Shown: positions 56,998 to 64,000 of the stretch, one piece after another | Position numbering within the stretch: the first letter of the stretch is position 1 | Layout of the letters: each line of letters starts with the position of its first letter | Source of the DNA: Cellvibrio sp. OA-2007 | Lineage (GTDB): Bacteria > Pseudomonadota > Gammaproteobacteria > Pseudomonadales > Cellvibrionaceae | DNA: 64,000 nucleotides | Assembly (NCBI RefSeq): GCF_000953825.1 | Contig: NZ_BBUL01000087.1 | Span: 1 to 64,000 of the forward strand | Direction of reading: 5' to 3' | Program-made: the position numbers and the translations under genes | The notes under the pieces: model-generated | Told to the model about the DNA's origin: nothing | Databases searched by the model: none | Seen by the model: only the letters and a program-made list of their open reading frames with translations

Positions 56998-57016
56998 GTA
57001 AAACCAAGTTTACCCA

Positions 57017-58657
57017 TCACACTTTGAATTGCATCAGCAGTTGTCGCAATTGAATCGACAGCTCGTTCAAGCGCTGACTCTCCACCGCTGTTTTTGCAGC
57101 TCCCTCGGCAGTATTCATCGCAAGTGAATTAATCTGAACCAAGTTTTTATCAATTTCCGAAGTGACCGAGCTTTGCTCTTCGGCAGCGGTAGCGATTTGC
57201 AATGTCATATCAGAGATTTGTTTAACCGCAGAGCCAATACCCGTTAAGGATTGTCCCGCTTCAGCAGCTGAAGTCACCGCATCAGATGTCATAGTGGCAC
57301 TGCTGCCCATCGCATCAACGGCATGTTGTACTCCTTGCTGCAACTGACTCAACATGCCATGAATATCAGTGGTTGATTGCTGGGTACGGCTAGCCAGCGT
57401 TCGAACCTCATCTGCAACTACCGCAAAGCCGCGCCCTTGTTCACCAGCGCGCGCCGCTTCAATAGCAGCATTTAGCGCTAACAAATTGGTTTGTTCGGCA
57501 ACACTGCGAATAACATCAATTACTGAAGTTACATTTTTAGCCTCGCTTTCCAACCGCGACATAAACTCCGCCGTTTCACTAATTCGCACAGCAAGCTTTT
57601 TAACGCCCTCAACTGCAAGATGTATACGCTCTTGCCCGCGATCAGTAATCGTGGTTGCCTCTTTAGTATTCTGCGCAGTATTGCTGGTATTACGGGCAAC
57701 TTCTTGAATCGCCATAGTCAACTCGTTGACCGCAGTCACTACCATTGTAATCGCATGGACTTGATCATCAGCCGCTCGCTGGCTATTACTCGACACAACC
57801 AACAACGATTCTGCCGCCTTGGACACTTCTGCCGCGTTAACTAAAACGCCGCCAATAATGCGCTGCAACTTTTCGATAAAATGATTGACGTGGGACGCGA
57901 GCTCGCCCAACTCATCATTGGAATTCACTGGTAAACGAACAGTGAGATCACCATCCCCTTCGGCGATATTTTGAATTCTATTACTAATTTGGCGCACTTG
58001 ATTAGCAACTAACATAGGTAAAAACCAAGCTGCAGATAAGCTTACCAAAGTGCCAATTACCACCAGAGCAAGTAATTGGGCAGAGCTGCTCTCTTGATTT
58101 TTATCAATCTCAACAGTGAACTGATCTACCTCTACCAAGCGTTTTTCTTGAAGCTCATCGATATAATTACGCACATGTTCAAAGGCTTGCGCGGCACTAC
58201 CGTAAGATTGTTGCTGAGCCTTTGTGCGACTCGCATCATCAGACAAACGTATTGCGTTTATGACTTCGGTAGACTGGGCTTTCCAGACGTTATAGCGCCG
58301 GGTAAATTCTTCGCGTTCGGCTGGAGTGGAAGTTTTAGATAGGTCGAGTGATTGATAGACACGGTCCTGCGCTTGCTTGGCGTTATCACTTTGCTCAGTA
58401 AACAAATCCTGATGTGTAGCGCTATCGAGTTGCAGCAGCGCACGCTCCGCAAGCATAGATTGATACAAATCTCTATCAGCCTGAATAAGTAGTTGGATTT
58501 CGGGTAAATTCACCTTGGCAATAGTGGCGGCATTGCCACCCAGCACTTTACTTGTGCCTATAGCATGCAAGCCCATATACAACACCAAGGCCACCAGCAG
58601 AAGCAGTGGAAGCATAAGCTTCCAGCGCAGACTCAAACTTTGATACCAGCCAAACAT
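57017..58657 (-). CDS. methyl-accepting chemotaxis protein
   Basis: A 546-residue chemoreceptor. I start at the ATG at 58657 because GAGG lies six bases upstream; an ATG four codons earlier lacks one. Membrane helix 1 is about 12-32 and helix 2 about 200-222. The periplasmic part between is a four-helix-bundle type sensor (about 165 residues). A HAMP domain follows ([20 protein letters not shown]-like segment, about 222-275). The signalling tip reads [37 protein letters not shown], shown here split as [16 protein letters not shown] and [10 protein letters not shown]. No CheR-tethering pentapeptide is seen. The ligand is unknown. Confidence 0.94.
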   Translation of the reverse strand: MFGWYQSLSLRWKLMLPLLLLVALVLYMGLHAIGTSKVLGGNAATIAKVNLPEIQLLIQADRDLYQSMLAERALLQLDSATHQDLFTEQSDNAKQAQDRVYQSLDLSKTSTPAEREEFTRRYNVWKAQSTEVINAIRLSDDASRTKAQQQSYGSAAQAFEHVRNYIDELQEKRLVEVDQFTVEIDKNQESSSAQLLALVVIGTLVSLSAAWFLPMLVANQVRQISNRIQNIAEGDGDLTVRLPVNSNDELGELASHVNHFIEKLQRIIGGVLVNAAEVSKAAESLLVVSSNSQRAADDQVHAITMVVTAVNELTMAIQEVARNTSNTAQNTKEATTITDRGQERIHLAVEGVKKLAVRISETAEFMSRLESEAKNVTSVIDVIRSVAEQTNLLALNAAIEAARAGEQGRGFAVVADEVRTLASRTQQSTTDIHGMLSQLQQGVQHAVDAMGSSATMTSDAVTSAAEAGQSLTGIGSAVKQISDMTLQIATAAEEQSSVTSEIDKNLVQINSLAMNTAEGAAKTAVESQRLNELSIQLRQLLMQFKV

Positions 58658-58813
58658 GGCAAACCTCATCGTTAATTTTTTATAGGTATATCAGATATAT
58701 AAACTGATACATCAAGTCTAGTAACGATTTAGAAATTTGCTATGGGTAGGCTTTGAAGCGGTAAATAGTAAAAATGGATTTGATGGACACTGAAGTAAAC
58801 AACAAGGGATGAT

Positions 58814-60271
58814 TTAAAAACGCTCACACAAATATTTTATGTTCACATAATCATCAATACCATAATGTGAACCCTCCCTGCCCCAGCCAGATTGTTTAAT
58901 ACCGCCAAACGGGGCCATCGCATTAGAGATAAGGCCGGTATTGATTCCCACCATACCTGTTTCTAACTTATCCGATAGATTTTTTATTCGTTTGGCGTCG
59001 CGTGTATAACAATACGCAGCCAAACCAACTTCGGTATTGTTTGCTAGCTGAATAGCGTCTTCTTCTGTATCAAATGGGATCAACGCGGCTACCGGGCCAA
59101 AGATTTCCTGCTGGGTTAAGGCCGAATCAGCAGCGACATCCAGCAATAAAGTGGGTGGATAAAAGTATCCTTGCTGGGTTATTTCAAGCTTGGTTTGATA
59201 CGCGATACGCGCACCCTGTGCGATTGCATCATCTACCAATGCTTGAACTTTTTTGATTGCTTTTAAGGAAATAAGTGGGCCGATTGTTGTGTTTGCTTCA
59301 GCTCCATTTCCCACCAATAGCGACTGCATCATCAAGGTGAGTTTTTCGCTGAATAACGCATAAACCGGGCGATGAACATAAAAACGATTAGCACAGACAC
59401 AGGTCTGCCCCGCATTGCGAAATTTTGAGGCCATGGCACCCGCTACAGCTGCATCCAAATCGGCATCGTCAAATACGATAAAAGGCGCATTGCCACCCAA
59501 TTCCAACGTGATGCGTTTTACATCGGCAGCACATTGTTGAATTAATTGTTTGCCTACCGCCGTTGAACCCGTAAACGACAACTTTCGCACTAACGTATTT
59601 TCAGTTAACTCAGCGCCAATTGCGGCGGAATCCGTTCCAGTAACAACATTAATCACACCAGCCGGAATTCCCGCTTGTTGGGCGAGAAACGCCAAAGCCA
59701 ATGCGGACAAAGGGGTTTCAGCGGCGGGTTTAGCCACAATAGTGCAACCTGCTGCTAACGCAGGCGCAATTTTGCGCGCGAGCATGGCACAGGGGAAATT
59801 CCACGGTGTTATCGCTGCAACCACGCCAACGGGTTGTTTGATCACCAAAATGCGCTGATCGGCACTGGGCGGTGCAATCACATCACCGTAGATGCGCTTG
59901 GCTTCCTCGGCAAACCACTCGATATAACTTGCACCATAGGCAATCTCGCCGCGCGCTTCCGCCAGTGGTTTGCCCTGCTCAAGCGTAAGAATTTGCGCAA
60001 GGTCCTCCTGATGGTGCATCACTAAATTAAACCAGCTGCGCAAAAGTTGACTGCGTTCAGCCGCTGTTTTTTGCGCCCAATCAAGCTGTGCTTGCGCCGC
60101 CGCAGTAATTGCTTCGCGCGTTTCAGCAACACCCACATCAGCAACCTGCGCAATAATTTCACCGGTCGCGGGATTTTCTACCGCAAAGGTTTTTTGCGCG
60201 CGAGCATTGCACCATACGCCGTTGATAAACGCTTGTGTTCGCCATAAAGACGGCTCCATTAGATTAATCAT
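58814..60271 (-). CDS. gabD: succinate-semialdehyde dehydrogenase (NADP-dependent type)
   Basis: A 485-residue aldehyde dehydrogenase that oxidises succinate semialdehyde to succinate, the last step of GABA use. Motifs: ITPWNFPCAMLARKIAPALAAGC in two parts (ITPWNFP, KIAPALAAGC), SFTGSTAVGKQL, catalytic Glu in TLELGGNAPF and catalytic Cys in GQTCVCANR. The FRNAGQTCVCANR segment is that of GabD. I start at the ATG at 60271; an in-frame TTG three codons earlier overlaps the stop of the antiporter gene. No gabT or gabP is nearby, so the pathway partner must lie elsewhere, and a broader semialdehyde role is possible. Confidence 0.92.
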   Translation of the reverse strand: MINLMEPSLWRTQAFINGVWCNARAQKTFAVENPATGEIIAQVADVGVAETREAITAAAQAQLDWAQKTAAERSQLLRSWFNLVMHHQEDLAQILTLEQGKPLAEARGEIAYGASYIEWFAEEAKRIYGDVIAPPSADQRILVIKQPVGVVAAITPWNFPCAMLARKIAPALAAGCTIVAKPAAETPLSALALAFLAQQAGIPAGVINVVTGTDSAAIGAELTENTLVRKLSFTGSTAVGKQLIQQCAADVKRITLELGGNAPFIVFDDADLDAAVAGAMASKFRNAGQTCVCANRFYVHRPVYALFSEKLTLMMQSLLVGNGAEANTTIGPLISLKAIKKVQALVDDAIAQGARIAYQTKLEITQQGYFYPPTLLLDVAADSALTQQEIFGPVAALIPFDTEEDAIQLANNTEVGLAAYCYTRDAKRIKNLSDKLETGMVGINTGLISNAMAPFGGIKQSGWGREGSHYGIDDYVNIKYLCERF

Positions 60272-60276
60272 GGTAT

Positions 60277-62019
60277 TCAATACTCGCTGATAGATGTGCT
60301 CTTTTTAGTGGATGGTTTCACCCCAATTTTGCGCACGCGGTTGCCTTCTACCTCAGCAATTGTCCATACCATTCCGCTCCATTCGCTTTGGTCACCCACC
60401 ACCGGCTTGCCCCCCACCATTTGCGTAATCAGCTCGCCAAGAGTTTTATGCTCTTCGTATCCTTTCATGTCTAGCGCATAGAGCATTGCCAAATCGCGCA
60501 GCTCAGCATCGCCCTGAATAATAAAATCGCCAAAGAAACTTAAATCCAGTGTGCGCTTGGGCGCCTCACTAAACAGTTTGCCGAGCGCAGGCAAATCCTG
60601 CTCGTGCCCGATCACACAGAGAATATCGCCTGCCATAAGGCGGGTGCTGCCCGATGGGTGAAATAATTCTTTATTGCGAAATAACGCGGCAATACGGGTA
60701 TTTTCCGGCATATGCAATTCACGCAGCGCTGCACCTATGCACCACTTTTCTGCCCCCAGTTTATAAATAAACAGTTCCCACTGGCTGGTGACATGAATTT
60801 CAAGGCCAGCGCGGGAAAAGGGCGAAGGCACCGCAGGCACCACCACCCTGGCTTTTTTGGCGGCCCAACTTAAAGTAGTGCCCTGCACCAGCAGCGACAC
60901 CAATACTATAAAGAAGGCTACATTAAAAAATAATTGTGCATTATCTAACCCTGCCATCAAGGGAAATACAGCGAGAATGACCGGCACGGCACCGCGCAAC
61001 CCCACCCAGGAAATAAACGTTCGCTCCTTCCAGTTAAAACTGGGAAAGGGCAATAAACCGATAAAAACAGACAGAGGACGCGCAAACAAAATCATCCATA
61101 GCGATAGCAATAGTGCTGGCACCGCAATCGGTAACAGCTCACTGGGAGTCAGTAATAATCCGAGCACCAAGAACATACCTATCTGACTTAACCAGGCAAG
61201 GCCGTCAAACATATGCAAAATGCCGTGACGGTTGCGGATCGGGCGATTGCCGATTAATAACCCGCATACATAGACCGTCAGAATACCGCTGCCGCCAATT
61301 GCGCTGGACAGTGCGTAAAGCATAATTCCACCGCTAACCGCTAGCAGCGGATACAAACCACCGGCAATCGACAGATGATTAATCAGTTGTAACAGTAGCC
61401 AACCGCCGCCGAGCCCCAGCGCAATACCTATGCCGAATTGTTGAACAAAACTGCCGAGCACTCCCCAACCAAAACTGGTTTCACCTGCCACCAACATGGC
61501 AATCAAGGTGACAGTCAAAAACATCGCCATGGGGTCATTGCTGCCCGACTCAATCTCTAGAGTAGAACCCACACGGTCATTCAACCCTTTGCCATTGAGT
61601 AGATTAAACACCACGGCGGCATCGGTAGAACCGACAATGGCGCCAATTAACAATCCCTCCAGTAGCGATAAATTAAACAGCCAAGCCGCGGCAATTCCGG
61701 TAAGCCCTGCCGTAATCATCACCCCTAGGGTTGCCAGCGATAGTGCAGGCCAAAGCGCCACCCTAAAGGTCGCCACGCGGGTGCGCATACCACCATCGAG
61801 CAAAATAATAGCCAGTGCCAAGTTACTTACCAGATACGCGGTTGAGTAATCGTTAAATACAATGCCACCGGGACCATCGACACCGGCGACCATTCCCACC
61901 GCGAGAAAAATCACCAGAATAGGCACACCGACACGGGTAGAAATAGAGCTCAGCAAGATACTCGCCGCAACCAGCAACGCCCCTACAAGCAAAATATGGT
62001 TAATAGTGACTGTGTCCAA
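60277..62019 (-). CDS. potassium/proton antiporter (CPA1, CvrA/NhaP2 type)
   Basis: A 580-residue inner-membrane antiporter. About 12-13 membrane segments fill residues 5-390, with the conserved acidic stretch [12 protein letters not shown] (residue ~130) and ESGSNDPMA in the transport core. A cytosolic RCK-C/TrkA-C domain (about 400-490) and a CorC-type domain at the end (about 500-570, [17 protein letters not shown]) mark the NhaP2/CvrA subtype that moves potassium or sodium against protons. Its stop lies within a few bases of the gabD start, so the two are co-transcribed. Confidence 0.9.
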   Translation of the reverse strand: MDTVTINHILLVGALLVAASILLSSISTRVGVPILVIFLAVGMVAGVDGPGGIVFNDYSTAYLVSNLALAIILLDGGMRTRVATFRVALWPALSLATLGVMITAGLTGIAAAWLFNLSLLEGLLIGAIVGSTDAAVVFNLLNGKGLNDRVGSTLEIESGSNDPMAMFLTVTLIAMLVAGETSFGWGVLGSFVQQFGIGIALGLGGGWLLLQLINHLSIAGGLYPLLAVSGGIMLYALSSAIGGSGILTVYVCGLLIGNRPIRNRHGILHMFDGLAWLSQIGMFLVLGLLLTPSELLPIAVPALLLSLWMILFARPLSVFIGLLPFPSFNWKERTFISWVGLRGAVPVILAVFPLMAGLDNAQLFFNVAFFIVLVSLLVQGTTLSWAAKKARVVVPAVPSPFSRAGLEIHVTSQWELFIYKLGAEKWCIGAALRELHMPENTRIAALFRNKELFHPSGSTRLMAGDILCVIGHEQDLPALGKLFSEAPKRTLDLSFFGDFIIQGDAELRDLAMLYALDMKGYEEHKTLGELITQMVGGKPVVGDQSEWSGMVWTIAEVEGNRVRKIGVKPSTKKSTSISEY

Positions 62020-62188
62020 AAAATAACCCTTATTAAGAATCCCAATAAAAACAAACGCTAAGCAGTTGGTGATTGTAACCTGCTGACGCTGGCTACAGTC
62101 AAAAACACCATGCTCATCAATCAGTAAAGCCTATACCGTGAAAAAAAGTAGCCGCCCCTTATTTGCGCAATAGCAGGATAAATCCGGC

Positions 62189-62194
62189 TATAAT
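62189..62194 (+). promoter_or_regulatory. -10 element upstream of rnb
   Basis: A perfect TATAAT lies 33 bases before the rnb ATG. No good -35 box is found at 17 bp; TTGCGC is 20 bp upstream. The 208-bp gap also must carry the divergent promoter of the antiporter operon. Confidence 0.4.
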
Positions 62195-62227
62195 CGCCCC
62201 ATAATCCTTACCTAAAAGTTGTATTAC

Positions 62228-64000
62228 ATGCTCAATAAAGATGCCCTGCAGCAGCTCGCTCAATTAAAGTCCGCTATCGCGGTAACCAAAGATGTCGCAC
62301 AAGGTCTGGTGCGTACCACCACAAAACGCTTTGGTTTTCTCATTCTCGACGATGGCCGCGAAGCGTTTATCGACCCCGACCAAATGATGCGTGTATTGCC
62401 GGAAGATCGTGTCGAAGCGGAAATCACCACTAACAGTAAAGGCCAGTTTGAAGCAAAGCTGATCAAATTGATTCAACCCGGCTTAACAGAATTTGTCGGC
62501 CGCTATGTCAATAAAGGCACCACCGATTTTGTGGAACCGGATGTAAACAATTTCAATCGCTGGTTATTCATCCCGCCGCAAGAGCGCAAAGGTTACAAAG
62601 TCGGCGATTTAATTCACTGTGAAGTGTCGCGCCATCCATTCAATAGTGAAGGCAAAACCCAAATTCATATTCTCAACCGCATTGGCACTTTGGAAGAGCC
62701 AGGTGTTGAAAGCCGCTACAGCATTGCCAAGTTTCAAATCCCCTTTGAATGGCAACCCGCGGCGCAAAATCAGGCTGGCGGGATTAATTGGTCGCCACTC
62801 ACCTTCGATAATGGCGAGCTGGATTTAACCCACCTGCCCTTTGTAACCATTGATTCTGAAAATACCCGCGATATGGATGATGCCATTTATATCGCCCCCA
62901 ATGACAAGGGCTGGGAATTAATCACCGCCATTGCCGATCCAAGCAAACATATCAGTTTTGATAGCCCGCTCGAACAGTCGGCACGCGCACGGGCGAGCAC
63001 CATTTATTTGCTTGGCCAAACGGTCACTATGTTGCCGGTAGATTTGTCCCACGACACCTATTCATTAGTGCCGGAACAAAAGCGTCCGGCATTAGTGTGC
63101 AAAATGCAAATTTTGCGCGATGGCACTATCAGCGCCTTTGAGTTTGTCGAAGCACAAATTCGCTCGCATTTCAAACTAAGCTACCAAGGCGTGTTCGACG
63201 CGCTGATGAGCACCGGCGATTCGCCCCTGGCTGCACCGGCTCACATCCACGACATGCTGGTCGAATTAAAAGACTTCGCCCAAGCGCGCGCGCAGTATCG
63301 TCAAACCCATGCATTGGTGATGGAAGAGCGCCCAGACTATTCCTTTATTCTCAACGACCAACGCAAAATTGATCACATTGAAAAACGCGAACGCAATATT
63401 GCCCATCGCATGATTGAAGAAGCCATGTTGGTCACTAACCTTTGCGCGGGTGAATTATTTTTACAACACCCGGGTTACGGTATTTTTTCCAGCCATGTTG
63501 GTTTCCGCCCAGAGCGCGTCAATGATGCAGTAGCATTGATTCAAGAGGATCGCCCAGATTTAACTATCGGCGATTTAACCCAGCTGGAAAATTTTCAACG
63601 GCTGTTTAGCGAACTGCGTAACAACCCTAGCGGCAATCCCGTCAACGCCAGTTTGCAGTCGCTCTTACAGCGCATGTTGCAAGCTGGCTCACTCACCTTC
63701 GATCCTATCCCGCATTTTGGTTTAGGTTTCAAAGCCTACGCGATGGTGACCTCACCGATTCGTCGCTATAACGATTTGTTCAATCATCTCGCCATTAAAC
63801 GAATTTTGCGCGGTTTGCCCGCAGAAGATGTGGGCGACAAAAAACAATTTGCCGAGCAATTGCAAAACCAATTGAACAACGGTCGCCAAGCGTGCCGCTA
63901 TGCTGAGTCTTGGCTCGGTTGCCAATACGCCAAACAGCATATAGGCAGCGTTCACCCTGCCAGCATCGGTTTGGTTAATTCATTTGGTGTTGGGGTAAAA
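62228..64000 (+). CDS. rnb: exoribonuclease II (3' end outside the window)
   Basis: 591 codons are visible with no stop; E. coli RNase II is 644 residues, so about 50 are missing. The enzyme degrades single-stranded RNA from the 3' end. N-terminal cold-shock-like domains (about 1-170, with GFLILDDG and FVEPDVNNFNRWLF) are followed by the RNB catalytic domain starting LTHLPFVTIDSENTRDMDDAIY in two parts (FVTIDSENT, DMDDAIY), where the Asp cluster binds metal. VTSPIRRYNDLFNHL is the late RNB motif. The S1 domain starts near the window edge. The overall order fits RNase II rather than RNase R. Confidence 0.93.
   Translation, partial: MLNKDALQQLAQLKSAIAVTKDVAQGLVRTTTKRFGFLILDDGREAFIDPDQMMRVLPEDRVEAEITTNSKGQFEAKLIKLIQPGLTEFVGRYVNKGTTDFVEPDVNNFNRWLFIPPQERKGYKVGDLIHCEVSRHPFNSEGKTQIHILNRIGTLEEPGVESRYSIAKFQIPFEWQPAAQNQAGGINWSPLTFDNGELDLTHLPFVTIDSENTRDMDDAIYIAPNDKGWELITAIADPSKHISFDSPLEQSARARASTIYLLGQTVTMLPVDLSHDTYSLVPEQKRPALVCKMQILRDGTISAFEFVEAQIRSHFKLSYQGVFDALMSTGDSPLAAPAHIHDMLVELKDFAQARAQYRQTHALVMEERPDYSFILNDQRKIDHIEKRERNIAHRMIEEAMLVTNLCAGELFLQHPGYGIFSSHVGFRPERVNDAVALIQEDRPDLTIGDLTQLENFQRLFSELRNNPSGNPVNASLQSLLQRMLQAGSLTFDPIPHFGLGFKAYAMVTSPIRRYNDLFNHLAIKRILRGLPAEDVGDKKQFAEQLQNQLNNGRQACRYAESWLGCQYAKQHIGSVHPASIGLVNSFGVGVK

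Overview
The window is an ordinary chromosomal segment of a free-living gammaproteobacterium, most like the Cellvibrionales/Pseudomonadales. Support for this includes the block tig-clpP-clpX-lon-hupB-ppiD, cmoA-cmoB, and a CpxP/CpxRA-type locus. Dense c-di-GMP and chemotaxis signalling and a glgC/GH57/malQ versus glgB-glgA glycogen locus fit as well. A Cellvibrio-like genus is my best guess from gene content; it is an inference, not a search result. I see no prophage, insertion sequence, CRISPR array or rRNA. One tRNA gene, tRNA-Leu(UAG), is present.

Layout. 0-9.3 kb: a PilZ protein, then a divergent glycogen locus. malQ, a GH57 enzyme and glgC run leftward; glgB and glgA run rightward. The 379-bp gap between glgC and glgB holds a near-perfect sigma-54 type -24/-12 element facing glgC, a weaker one facing glgB, and a 10-bp inverted repeat. 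9.3-14.3 kb: an oligopeptide ABC importer (oppA-oppB-oppC and one fused double ATPase). 14.6-16.2 kb: a CheC-family protein in an operon with a PAS-GGDEF diguanylate cyclase. 16.3-25 kb: protein quality control (ppiD, hupB, lon with a sigma-32-like promoter, clpX, clpP, tig). tig carries an in-frame TAA about halfway through. 25-32.6 kb: tRNA-Leu, a DUF6586-like gene, topA, two membrane-anchored hypotheticals, a universal stress protein and uup.

32.8-44.2 kb: slt followed by a signalling region. It holds CheV, an EAL-like/HDOD protein, a glutaredoxin-like protein, a cytosolic coiled protein, a double-FHA membrane protein, a soluble histidine kinase overlapping a REC-TPR regulator, and an EAL-CBS-GGDEF protein. 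44.3-49.6 kb: cmoAB, a flavodoxin, and a Spy/CpxP-like gene divergent from a CpxR/CpxA-like pair. 49.9-64 kb: another diguanylate cyclase, trpS, a cNMP-binding/rhodanese protein, an M18 aminopeptidase, tsaB, adk, an Lrp/AsnC regulator, an MCP, an antiporter-gabD pair, and an rnb gene cut off by the window end.

How they work together. Glycogen is made by GlgC-GlgA-GlgB and remodelled by MalQ and GH57. Lon, ClpXP, trigger factor, PpiD and the Cpx system cover folding stress in cytosol and envelope. At least seven proteins make, degrade, bind or resemble c-di-GMP enzymes. cmoAB modify the wobble base of tRNAs of the class of the tRNA-Leu(UAG) found here. The points most worth a second look are the interrupted tig, the sigma-54-like glycogen promoter with its palindrome, the FHA/kinase/REC-TPR cluster, and a three-armed terminator after the second diguanylate cyclase.
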